The notes beneath the pieces were generated by a model that saw nothing but the letters and a program-made list of their open reading frames with translations, ran no database searches and was not told where the DNA came from. Both the position numbers and the translations under genes were made by a program. From positions 677,001 to 741,000 of the forward strand of contig NZ_CP136856.1 of assembly GCF_033807535.1 (NCBI RefSeq): a stretch of 64,000 bases of DNA, in the 5' to 3' direction. How positions within the stretch are numbered: the first letter of the stretch is position 1; each line of letters begins with the position of its first letter. Origin of the DNA: Oceanisphaera sp. IT1-181 (GTDB lineage Bacteria > Pseudomonadota > Gammaproteobacteria > Enterobacterales > Aeromonadaceae). This document shows, piece after piece, positions 1 through 7,270 of the stretch.

Positions 1-104
1 TAGCATAAAAGGCTTAACTCATATCATCAAGTGGCTTAGGCTTTTATCCTGCTCGTCGTGACTAATCCAATAGGATAACATAGCTATTTTTATGGGAGAT
101 TATG

Positions 105-509
105 ATGAAAGCGACAGTTACCTGGTTAGAAGGCATGTGTTTTGAAGGCTTATCTGAGTCTGGTCATAAAATCTTGTTAGATGGCACTAATCCAGGCAAA
201 GGTGCTAGCCCCATGGAAGCTGTATTGCTGGGCGCCGGTGGCTGCAGTGCTATAGATGTAGTTTCTATCTTAGAAAAAGGCCGCCAGCAGGTTACTGGCT
301 GCGTGGTAGAGCTAGATGCAGACCGCGCCGAGCAACCACCACGGGTGTTTACCACTCTTAACATGCACTTTGTTGTGACCGGCCACGATTTATCGGAAAA
401 GCAGGTCGCGCGCGCGGTGAGCTTATCGATGGAAAAATACTGCTCAGTAATGAAAATGCTGGATAAAGCACTGGACGCCTCTTCGTCTTTTGAGATACGC
501 CAAGCATAA
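105..509 (+). CDS. yhfA: OsmC family protein YhfA
   Basis: A 134-residue OsmC/Ohr-superfamily protein with the same length and layout as E. coli YhfA. OsmC-fold proteins act as peroxide-reducing or thiol-dependent enzymes; the role of YhfA itself is not established. The conserved stretch AGGCSAIDVVSIL (about residues 42-55) carries one cysteine, and the second family cysteine lies in EKYCSVM near residue 112. Two ATG codons occur in tandem (102 and 105). I chose 105 because the GGGAG at 94-98 is then well spaced and the protein matches the E. coli start. The gene converges on prkB across a heptamer-repeat element. In E. coli its divergent neighbour is crp, which would lie just left of this window. 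Confidence 0.93.
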   Translation: MKATVTWLEGMCFEGLSESGHKILLDGTNPGKGASPMEAVLLGAGGCSAIDVVSILEKGRQQVTGCVVELDADRAEQPPRVFTTLNMHFVVTGHDLSEKQVARAVSLSMEKYCSVMKMLDKALDASSSFEIRQA

Positions 510-512
510 GCA

Positions 513-587
513 GTGAGGTGTGAGGGGATAAGTGTAAAGCGGAAAGCGCGCTCTGTTTTTACTCCTCACTCCTTGCACTTCTCGCTC
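513..587. repeat. GTGAGG heptamer inverted element, copy 1
   Basis: Between the converging yhfA and prkB genes. The left half (513-546) is purine rich with a 7-bp period (GTGAGGT, GTGAGGG, GATAAGT, GTAAAGC, GGAAAGC). The right half (560-588) is the pyrimidine-rich counterpart (CTCCTCA, CTCCTTG, CACTTCT) and ends at the prkB stop codon. The halves could fold into a long imperfect hairpin. It may serve as a bidirectional terminator, since no classic stem plus T-run is present here. Confidence 0.7.
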
Positions 588-1457
588 TTAACGAATCTTC
601 CCAGTTTCCAGCAGGCGCTCCAGCATGGGGCGTAGGATCAGCTCCATTACAAAACCGACTTTGCCACCCGGCACCACTATGGTGTTGCGCCGAGACATAA
701 AAGAGCCGTCGATCATGGCCAGCAAATAGGGATAATCCACGTCCTTAATGCCGCGAAAGCGGATCACCATCATGCTTTCATCGGCACTGGGGATCACCTT
801 GGCACTAAAGGGGTTCGAGGTGTCGACGGTCGGAATGCGCTGAAAGTTAATATGCGTGCGCGAGAACTGCGGCGTAATAAAGTTAATGTAATCTTCCATG
901 GAGCGCACTATGGAGTCGGTGACCGCTTCTCGTGAATGTCCGCGCTCGGCGGTGTCGCGGATCAGTTTTTGGATCCACTCTAAGTTCACGATCGGCACCA
1001 TGCCGATCAACAGATCCACATGTTGCGCCACATTGTGCTCATCGGTCACTACGCCGCCGTGCAAGCCTTCATAAAACAGCAAATTAGTGTCGTTGGGTAA
1101 CTGCTGCGAAGGGGTAAAAGTGCCGGGCATTTGATTAAAAGGCACGGCTTCATCAAAGGTATGTAAATAACGACGAAACTGGCCGGTACCTGTGTTGCCA
1201 TATTCCTTGAAAAAGTGCTCAAGTAGCTCGAAGTCGTTGGCTTCTGGGCCAAAGTAGCTGATATGTCTGCCTTGTTCGCGGGCGCGCCGAATGGCCACGT
1301 CCATTTCGGGCCTTGTATAGCGGTGAAAACTGTCACCCTCCAGCATGGCGGCTTTCACCCCCAGCTGGGCAAACATGGACCGAAACACCTCGGTAGAGGT
1401 TGAGGTGCCGGCACCCGAGGAACCGGTCACCGCAATGATGGGGTGCTTGGCAGACAT
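588..1457 (-). CDS. prkB: phosphoribulokinase-family protein PrkB
   Basis: At 289 residues it is exactly as long as E. coli PrkB. It belongs to the P-loop uridine kinase/phosphoribulokinase family: Walker A GSSGAGTST at about residues 12-20, a conserved LEGDSFHRY segment after strand 2, and FYEGLHGG near residue 130. The family phosphorylates ribulose 5-phosphate in autotrophs. The function of the heterotrophic PrkB branch is unproven, and there is no sign of RuBisCO here. It is the last gene of a yheT-yheU-prkB minus-strand operon, as in enterobacteria, and lies next to yhfA. The 58-bp gap to yheU shows no terminator. Confidence 0.95.
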   Translation of the reverse strand: MSAKHPIIAVTGSSGAGTSTSTEVFRSMFAQLGVKAAMLEGDSFHRYTRPEMDVAIRRAREQGRHISYFGPEANDFELLEHFFKEYGNTGTGQFRRYLHTFDEAVPFNQMPGTFTPSQQLPNDTNLLFYEGLHGGVVTDEHNVAQHVDLLIGMVPIVNLEWIQKLIRDTAERGHSREAVTDSIVRSMEDYINFITPQFSRTHINFQRIPTVDTSNPFSAKVIPSADESMMVIRFRGIKDVDYPYLLAMIDGSFMSRRNTIVVPGGKVGFVMELILRPMLERLLETGKIR

Positions 1458-1515
1458 AAATAACCCTAAAAATGAGTAAACTGTGAATGTTTATACGCAG
1501 TGCGCTGGGGTTAGG

Positions 1516-1740
1516 TCAAGGCTTGTTACGCAGTTGAGCCGCCGGCACTATGTTCACACTCTCGTGTAATTCACTGTAGACTATGACCGCTTCGCCTACT
1601 TTAAGTTGTTGTTTAACTTGAATTACTTTCTCTGATAACGAGATGTCATGTTCGCCATATTCAGTGCCTTCTTGCAGCACAAATTGTTCGATTAAGTTAT
1701 CTAGCGTTTCGCTGCTTAAGTCAGTAAAAGGAATAATCAT
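1516..1740 (-). CDS. yheU: YheU family protein
   Basis: A 74-residue conserved protein of unknown function; E. coli YheU has 72 residues. It shares the YheU signatures LSSETLDNLIEQFVL and EGTEYGEH at the start and GEAVIVYSELHESVNI near the end. A longer open frame extends upstream, but the extra 25 residues fall inside the end of yheT. The ATG at 1740 overlaps the yheT stop as ATGA, so I take this as the translationally coupled start. It is a small acidic cytosolic protein with no membrane segment. Its tight link to yheT and prkB is the only clue to its role. Confidence 0.93.
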   Translation of the reverse strand: MIIPFTDLSSETLDNLIEQFVLQEGTEYGEHDISLSEKVIQVKQQLKVGEAVIVYSELHESVNIVPAAQLRNKP

Positions 1741-2717
1741 GCGTTCTCCAAGTAGGGCGGCCATTGCTGTGCCAACCAGTGCGGCACTCTGTATTCTAAC
1801 CAATAAAGCGGTGCCCAAGGGGTGCCATGTATAAAACCCACATGGCCGCCACTGCGGCTTAACTCATAGGTGATGGCGGGGGCTAAGTCGCTGGCATCGG
1901 GGATCACGCTGTCATCCATAAAGGGATCGTCCGCCGCGTGTATGATCAAGGTCGGGGTGCTGATTTTATCTAATAAATACAGACCGGAGCAACGCTGATA
2001 ATAATCCTCTGCATCATGAAAGCCATGAGTGGGGGCCGTGATTTTATCATCAAATTGGCGCAGGCTCTTGACCTGGTAAGCCTTAACTTGGCTTTGGTGC
2101 TGCGGATGACGCTGCAGCCGTTGCTGCCAATTAAACAGCATGCGCTTAAGTAAATAGTGCTGATAACCCCGAGACAAGCCTGAGTCTATACGATCCGCAG
2201 CGGCCGAGAGTTGCAGTGGCGCTGAAATAACCACGGCCGCACATAAAGTATTACGCGGATGCTTAGCTAAATAATTGACCAGCATATTGCCGCCCAACGA
2301 ATAGCCAATGGCGGCAATGGGGCGCTCGGGGTAGCGCTGGCGTAATAAGTCCAACACATAATGCGGATCTTCAATGGCGCCGGAATGATACGCCTGCAAA
2401 TAGCGATTGGGCTCGCCGCTACATCCTCTAAAGTGCATAAGCACCGCCTGCCAGCCTTGTTGGTGCAGGGCGGCCATCATGCCTTGAATATAATGGGATT
2501 CAATATTGCCTTCTAACCCGTGAAATAACACCACTAGCGGCTTGTTATCATGTTGCACAGACAAGCCCCACGCCAAGTCTACAAAGTCGCCGTCGGGCAG
2601 TTCAAGGCGCTCTTTGCGGTAGTTGATGCGCGTGCGATGCAATACTTTGGCTAATATGGTTTGGCTATGGGGGTTACGGGCCCACCAAGGAGGGTGAAAT
2701 TTGCTGGGATGGATCAT
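1737..2717 (-). CDS. yheT: alpha/beta hydrolase YheT
   Basis: A 326-residue YheT/EMB8-type alpha/beta hydrolase, predicted to be a cytosolic esterase of unknown substrate. The nucleophile elbow is GYSLGG with Ser140. The likely acid lies in HAADDPFMDD (Asp263 or Asp264) and the catalytic histidine in GGHVGFI (His292). The oxyanion-region motif VVLFHGLEG is at about 62-70. The N-terminal NPHSQTIL motif is typical of this family. It is the first gene of the yheT-yheU-prkB unit, transcribed away from the lysE-family gene across a 173-bp divergent gap. Confidence 0.95.
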   Translation of the reverse strand: MIHPSKFHPPWWARNPHSQTILAKVLHRTRINYRKERLELPDGDFVDLAWGLSVQHDNKPLVVLFHGLEGNIESHYIQGMMAALHQQGWQAVLMHFRGCSGEPNRYLQAYHSGAIEDPHYVLDLLRQRYPERPIAAIGYSLGGNMLVNYLAKHPRNTLCAAVVISAPLQLSAAADRIDSGLSRGYQHYLLKRMLFNWQQRLQRHPQHQSQVKAYQVKSLRQFDDKITAPTHGFHDAEDYYQRCSGLYLLDKISTPTLIIHAADDPFMDDSVIPDASDLAPAITYELSRSGGHVGFIHGTPWAPLYWLEYRVPHWLAQQWPPYLENA

Positions 2718-2890
2718 GATTGCTGCTTTACCCTTAACCGAATTGATCTAACAGGCTTAGACCGCCGCCCTAAAAAAGCGCGCTGACCGTTAGACGCGTT
2801 AACTAACAGCCAATAGACAGACAAAGTACTGGGCGCTGCGCACAAAATCGAGTAAAAGAATACTTTTGCTGCATTTTTACCGAGTGACTC

Positions 2891-3484
2891 ATGGATTTGA
2901 CCTTACTGGCGTCGGTGGCGGGCTTTGCCTTTGCCGCTTGCGGCACGCCCGGCCCCAATAATATGCTGTTAACCCATTCGGCCACGCGCTTTGGTTATCG
3001 ACCCACATTGAAGCTGTTATTGGGCATTATGCTGGGCTTACAATTGTTGTTGCTGTTTACCGCGCTCGGCTTAGGCCAGCTATTTTTACGTTGGCCGGTG
3101 CTGCAATGGACGCTGAAAATACTCGGCAGTGGTTATTTATTGTGGCTGGCGTGGCAAATTAGCCGTGCCGCGCCGCCGGAGGCTGATACAGTTGAGACCA
3201 GCATGAACTGGCGCCAAGGCGCGGTGTTTCAATTGTTTAACCCCAAGGCTTGGCTGATGGCAGTCTCGGCGATGAGCGGCTTTACCTTAGCCGGTGAACA
3301 ATATTGGTCTTCGGCATGGCTAGTATTGGCAGTATTTTTAGCCTTTGGCATAATTACCGGACATTTATGGACCTTGTTTGGTTTAAATTTGCGCACTTGG
3401 TTACGCTCAGGCCAGGATTGGCGACGTTTTAATCAAGGCATGGCATTATTAACCGCCGCCAGCGTAGTCATGATCTGGTATTAA
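2891..3484 (+). CDS. LysE/RhtB family amino-acid exporter
   Basis: A 197-residue inner-membrane protein with about six hydrophobic segments (roughly residues 4-20, 40-65, 68-90, 112-135, 145-167, 180-197). The family motif GTPGPNNMLL is at 18-27 and FNPKAW near 117. LysE/RhtB proteins export amino acids or related small molecules. The substrate cannot be read from the sequence. The gene is transcribed alone, divergently from yheT. It sits between yheT and yheS relatives, a place where E. coli has no exporter, so it is a lineage-specific insertion into the yhe neighbourhood. Confidence 0.9.
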   Translation: MDLTLLASVAGFAFAACGTPGPNNMLLTHSATRFGYRPTLKLLLGIMLGLQLLLLFTALGLGQLFLRWPVLQWTLKILGSGYLLWLAWQISRAAPPEADTVETSMNWRQGAVFQLFNPKAWLMAVSAMSGFTLAGEQYWSSAWLVLAVFLAFGIITGHLWTLFGLNLRTWLRSGQDWRRFNQGMALLTAASVVMIWY

Positions 3485-3588
3485 CCGATTTTTACGCTTT
3501 TTCGTGACAGTTTAACGCTAAAGCAGGTAAAATCTCGGCGTTTTTCGTACTTGTACCTTTTATTTTTTATCAATAGCTTAAGGTTGTC

Positions 3589-4716
3589 ATGGTTTCTGAC
3601 ACTGATTTATTTAAAGACATTCGCCCCTATCGGGATGACGAAGTCGAAGGCGCGATTCAGCGCCTGATCCACGACGATGAGTTTGTGGGTGCCATTGCTA
3701 AATACCGTTTTTCGACGTTGTCCGGTATTGGCGGCCCTGTTATCAAGGCTTTGATCCGTCTGTATTTGAGCTGGCGCTGGCGTAAGCTCAAGAGTGTGCG
3801 CCACATTCAGCTCGAAGTGGCCAGCTACATGGAAAAAATGATTGCCCGTACCACCTCAGGCGTCACCTATTCTGGACTGGAGCAATTAGATCCCAGCAAA
3901 GGCTATGTGTTTATCTCTAATCACAGAGATATTGCCATGGATCCTGCGTTTGTGAACTGGGGTCTGCACAGTCACGGGTTGGATACGGTACGCATCGCCA
4001 TTGGTGATAACTTATTGCGCAAGCCCTGTGCCGCGGAGCTGATGAAGCTGAATAAAAGCTTCGTGGTAAAACGCTCAGTTAAAGGGCCACGGGAAATGAT
4101 GAAGGCCTTTAGCGAGCTGTCGGCGTATGTTCGCCACTCCATTGATGAGCAACAATCAGTCTGGATTGCCCAAAAAGAAGGGCGTGCTAAAGACGGTTTT
4201 GATAAAACTGATCCGGCTATTCTCAAGATGTTTTACATGGAAGGTAAGCGGGAAAAAATCCCCTTTAGCGATTACATCAAAACCTTGAATCTGGTGCCGG
4301 TGTCGATTTCTTATGAGTATGATCCGGGCGATCAGGCCAAGGCGCGCGAGCTGTATGCCAAGGCTGCGCAGGGCGCTTATGAGAAACGCGAATTTGAAGA
4401 CGTAGAGAGCATAGTACAGGGCATCGTCGGTCAAAAAGGCCGAGTACACGTGGCCTTTGGTCAGCCGGTGCAAGGAGACTTTGAGACGGCGGATCAACTC
4501 GCAGACGCCATAGATAAGCAGATTTACGCTAACTATCATTTGTTTCCGAGCAACTTAGCGGCAGCTGGTGATACGGCCGCCGCCCAGCAAACTGCGGACA
4601 ATGGCAAAGCGGTACAGCTGTTTGAGCAACATATGGCACAAATACCCGCCGAGTTAAAAGCCTTGGTCTTGGCCATGTATGCGCAGCCGGTCTTTAATAA
4701 AAACAAAGTGTCATAG
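3589..4716 (+). CDS. 1-acylglycerol-3-phosphate acyltransferase-like protein
   Basis: 375 residues, PlsC/LPLAT superfamily by eye. Block I appears as SNHRDIAMDPAF (N111-H112-R113-D114), spaced slightly differently from the classic H-x4-D. The block III equivalent is QKEGRAKDG near 195-203 in place of FPEGTR. No clear membrane-spanning segment is present, although LIRLYLSWRWRKLK (about 55-68) is amphipathic and basic. It probably acylates a phospholipid or related acceptor on the inner face of the membrane; the acceptor is unknown. The C-terminal 70 residues are low in conserved motifs. It is followed by a strong terminator and converges on a methyltransferase gene. Confidence 0.8.
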   Translation: MVSDTDLFKDIRPYRDDEVEGAIQRLIHDDEFVGAIAKYRFSTLSGIGGPVIKALIRLYLSWRWRKLKSVRHIQLEVASYMEKMIARTTSGVTYSGLEQLDPSKGYVFISNHRDIAMDPAFVNWGLHSHGLDTVRIAIGDNLLRKPCAAELMKLNKSFVVKRSVKGPREMMKAFSELSAYVRHSIDEQQSVWIAQKEGRAKDGFDKTDPAILKMFYMEGKREKIPFSDYIKTLNLVPVSISYEYDPGDQAKARELYAKAAQGAYEKREFEDVESIVQGIVGQKGRVHVAFGQPVQGDFETADQLADAIDKQIYANYHLFPSNLAAAGDTAAAQQTADNGKAVQLFEQHMAQIPAELKALVLAMYAQPVFNKNKVS

Positions 4717-4777
4717 GTATGCGCTAAATTACGCCAACGTGAGCCCGCAATGCGCAGCGTTCAAAAAGCATAAAAGA

Positions 4778-4813
4778 AGCCGCCTACTGTTATGTACAGT
4801 AGGCGGCTTTTTT
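4778..4813. terminator. rho-independent terminator, bidirectional
   Basis: A perfect 13-bp stem (AGCCGCCTACTGT with its complement) and a 5-nt loop, followed by six T on the plus strand. The left flank has an A-rich run, so it can also act on the minus strand. It separates the acyltransferase gene from the converging methyltransferase gene. Confidence 0.93.
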
Positions 4814-4859
4814 GCACCTAGTAGTGCTAAATAGTGACTGCTTAATAGCAATAAAAACG

Positions 4860-5744
4860 CTAGCGCTTGGGGGCTTTTAACGCGGGCGTGGCTTGTAAAT
4901 TGCCTTCAGCGGCCACTAATTGCTTGGGCTCGCAACGCATTAAAAAGCTGACCGGGCGGGCGCACTCTGTTTGCACGATCAGTTCCAGTAAGTCGCCACT
5001 GAGTAAGGCACTTTTTAACTGGGCTACTTCGCCGTTCAGCCAAGCCTTGCCGGTGACTTCTTGGTATTTTTGCTTTAGTTCAACACGATAGGTTTCACCT
5101 TTGCTGGTTTGCCACTCCCAGCTGCCGGCTACTTTAGCGGGAATAATCCATTTATAGAGGTTGATGCTGCCACAGCGTTGCTGCTGATCTGGCTTCCAAT
5201 CTCCCATATTAAAGGCATGGGAAACAACACGCGTGCCAGGTTGCAATTCATCAAGCAAGCGTGGGCGCAGCTTAATATTCACGATATCAAGCAGATAAAG
5301 TGTGACGACGGTAGCCGCACTGATATCCACTTCCATTAAGTCCGCTTCAGCGAAGTGCACTAAATGCTCAACGCCAGTGTGGCCTGCGTATTCAATGGCC
5401 TCATTGATGCGCATGGGGTCTATATCAATCCCCACACCGTGAGCATTGCGCTCTAACGCCGCGGCCACCAAGATGCGACCATCGCCACAGCCCAGATCGT
5501 ACAAGGTGTCTTTGTTGGTGACTTCGGCTAAATCGAGCAGGCTATGCACTATTTTTTCATCGGAGGGTACATAAGGCACATCGAGGATCATGCCGGAGTC
5601 TTCTGTAGAGTAACCGTCAAAATCGAGATCTCTAAAGTCTGAGTCTGACAGGGAATAATCATTAAGTTCATAGCCTAAGTCTCTAAGCTCATCGATCATC
5701 TCATCATCAATATTAAAGTCTGATTGGTTATACAAGATAGGCAC
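4860..5744 (-). CDS. class I SAM-dependent methyltransferase with acidic N-terminal extension
   Basis: 294 residues. Residues 1-52 are strikingly acidic (Asp/Glu about a third) and lack an obvious fold. The Rossmann domain follows: PYVPSDEKIV (57-66), motif I DLGCGDG (83-89), and acidic motif II GIDIDP (104-109). The PYVPS lead-in, the YLL near residue 150 and the LRPRLLDELQPGTRVVSHAF segment recall the FAM173/ATPSCKMT lysine-methyltransferase type. The C-terminal 90 residues look like a beta-rich accessory domain. The substrate is unknown; a protein lysine is my inference. It is transcribed alone upstream of nothing recognisable; rlmJ follows 58 bp further on the same strand. Confidence 0.8.
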   Translation of the reverse strand: MPILYNQSDFNIDDEMIDELRDLGYELNDYSLSDSDFRDLDFDGYSTEDSGMILDVPYVPSDEKIVHSLLDLAEVTNKDTLYDLGCGDGRILVAAALERNAHGVGIDIDPMRINEAIEYAGHTGVEHLVHFAEADLMEVDISAATVVTLYLLDIVNIKLRPRLLDELQPGTRVVSHAFNMGDWKPDQQQRCGSINLYKWIIPAKVAGSWEWQTSKGETYRVELKQKYQEVTGKAWLNGEVAQLKSALLSGDLLELIVQTECARPVSFLMRCEPKQLVAAEGNLQATPALKAPKR

Positions 5745-5802
5745 CTAAGGTTATAAAGTTAATTAATTAAACAGCATATTTCTTAGCTTACAGCGCTAAA
5801 AA

Positions 5803-6729
5803 TTAATCCGCTTTTTTTAGCCACTCTAAATTCCACGCTGCAGCATGTTTTGTTGCTAGCTCTTGCTCTAATGTAGCTTGGCCTAAGGTTTCAGCCAGCC
5901 TTGGTAGCAACTGCTTAAGCTGTTCATCTAGCTTCCACGGTGGATTTAAGACAATCATGCCGGAGCCATACATGCCAAAGTCTTGGGCTTGCTCGCTTAC
6001 GCTTAACTCGGCACACAGAATGTCCTTAAAGCCGCTGTTGGCTAAGGCGGTTTTGAGTGCGCCACTGCGGTCTACGTCTTTGGCCAATAGCGGATACCAG
6101 ATGGCATAGATGCCAATCGGCCAGCGCTTATGCGCTTGGGCCATGGTCTCTACTACGGTCTGATAATCTTCTTTGAGCTCATAAGGCGGGTCAATTAAAA
6201 CCAAGCCGCGTTTAAGCGTGGGCGGCAACAGACCAATTAAGCCGGCAAAACCATCTTGATGGTGAATGGTCGGGCCCTTGCTTCTCGCAGAATAGTGGTC
6301 CCTTGAGCGCCGGCCTTGGGGCGCCATATTCTCACGCAATAGCTCTACTTCATTATTGTGCAGCTCCATCAGCGTCATGCTGTCTTGGGGGCGCTTAAAG
6401 TACTCGGCAACTTTAGGTGAGCCGGGATAGAAGTCTAAAGCGTCATCTGTATTCATGTCGCCATTCATCGCATCAATGGCGGCAAAGTAGCCGGCCAGTT
6501 CTGGCCACTGCTCACGGGCTTGCCATAAAGGCGCGATACCGGTCAGGTATTCCGACTTCTTTTGCGTCCACTCATGATCCAATGCATAACCACCGGCACC
6601 TGAGTGGGTATCGATATAGCTAAAGCCTTTATCCTTAACGGTTAACGACTCTAAGATCAAAGACTGTACCGCGTGTTTAAGCACATCCGCATGATTGCCT
6701 GCATGAAAAGCATGACGATAACTGAGCAT
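5803..6729 (-). CDS. rlmJ: 23S rRNA (adenine(2030)-N6)-methyltransferase RlmJ
   Basis: 308 residues against about 280 in E. coli RlmJ. The enzyme methylates N6 of A2030 in 23S rRNA. The N-terminal signature MLSYRHAFHAGNHADVLKH is near-invariant in the family. SAM-binding motif I is DTHSGAGGY (about 40-48) and catalytic motif IV is DPPY (180-183). The extra length sits partly in a basic segment near 138-158 (GRRSRDHYSARSKG) and partly at the C-terminus. It is transcribed in the same direction as the upstream TIGR02444 gene and yheS, with a 48-bp gap, so a shared transcript is possible. Confidence 0.96.
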   Translation of the reverse strand: MLSYRHAFHAGNHADVLKHAVQSLILESLTVKDKGFSYIDTHSGAGGYALDHEWTQKKSEYLTGIAPLWQAREQWPELAGYFAAIDAMNGDMNTDDALDFYPGSPKVAEYFKRPQDSMTLMELHNNEVELLRENMAPQGRRSRDHYSARSKGPTIHHQDGFAGLIGLLPPTLKRGLVLIDPPYELKEDYQTVVETMAQAHKRWPIGIYAIWYPLLAKDVDRSGALKTALANSGFKDILCAELSVSEQAQDFGMYGSGMIVLNPPWKLDEQLKQLLPRLAETLGQATLEQELATKHAAAWNLEWLKKAD

Positions 6730-6777
6730 GAGAATTCCATATTTAAATGAGGTAAAGAAATAAGATAAATGAACCGC

Positions 6778-7212
6778 TTATGCAGCTAACTTAAGTTGCC
6801 AGAGCGGTGCATCAGGCACCTGTAATAAGCTTAAGTAGGCAATCAAACCGCTGCCGCCGTTTGTGCTGAGCGGTATTTGGCCGAGCACTTGTATAAGCTC
6901 TTGTTGTTGCCAGCACTCCAGCTCTAATTCATGGCGCAATAAGGCTAAATAATCATCGGTGCAGAGCTTAGCTTTAAGTTGGCGGCGCAGTGGCCGCCAC
7001 TGGTTAAATAATCCCGATCGCTGGCGTAGTATCGGCAAGAAATGAGTAGGATCTAAGGTCAAGCCGCGCTCCTCCAACATCACCAGCAGCAATAATAAAT
7101 TCACGTTGGCATCATGGTCATCTTGCAGTTGCAAGCACGCTTCAGCCACGCCGGAGCGCGCATAATGTTGCTCGCTAAACTGCCAAAATTGCTCGGCGCT
7201 CGGAATGCTCAT
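6778..7212 (-). CDS. TIGR02444 / DUF2390 family protein
   Basis: A 144-residue helical, leucine-rich cytosolic protein matching the TIGR02444 (DUF2390) pattern: an N-terminal FWQFSEQHYARSGVAEACLQLQD segment split by a conserved aspartate run, then VNLLLLLVMLEERG. No catalytic motif is visible and the function is unknown. An in-frame GTG at 7215 precedes the ATG at 7212. I prefer ATG because a GAGGGA ribosome-binding site then has about 7 nt spacing. It lies just downstream of the ABC-F gene yheS, a pairing also seen in Pseudomonas and Aeromonas as I recall. Confidence 0.85.
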   Translation of the reverse strand: MSIPSAEQFWQFSEQHYARSGVAEACLQLQDDHDANVNLLLLLVMLEERGLTLDPTHFLPILRQRSGLFNQWRPLRRQLKAKLCTDDYLALLRHELELECWQQQELIQVLGQIPLSTNGGSGLIAYLSLLQVPDAPLWQLKLAA

Positions 7213-7270
7213 CACGTTCCCTCACTGCATCTGCGGTTGACTATTCAGCTTGTTATTCGCTCTCTGCTTA

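Noticed and set aside
588..1457. prkB as evidence for a Calvin cycle
   Set aside because: The E. coli-type PrkB branch occurs in heterotrophs and no RuBisCO or other cycle gene is present in the window.
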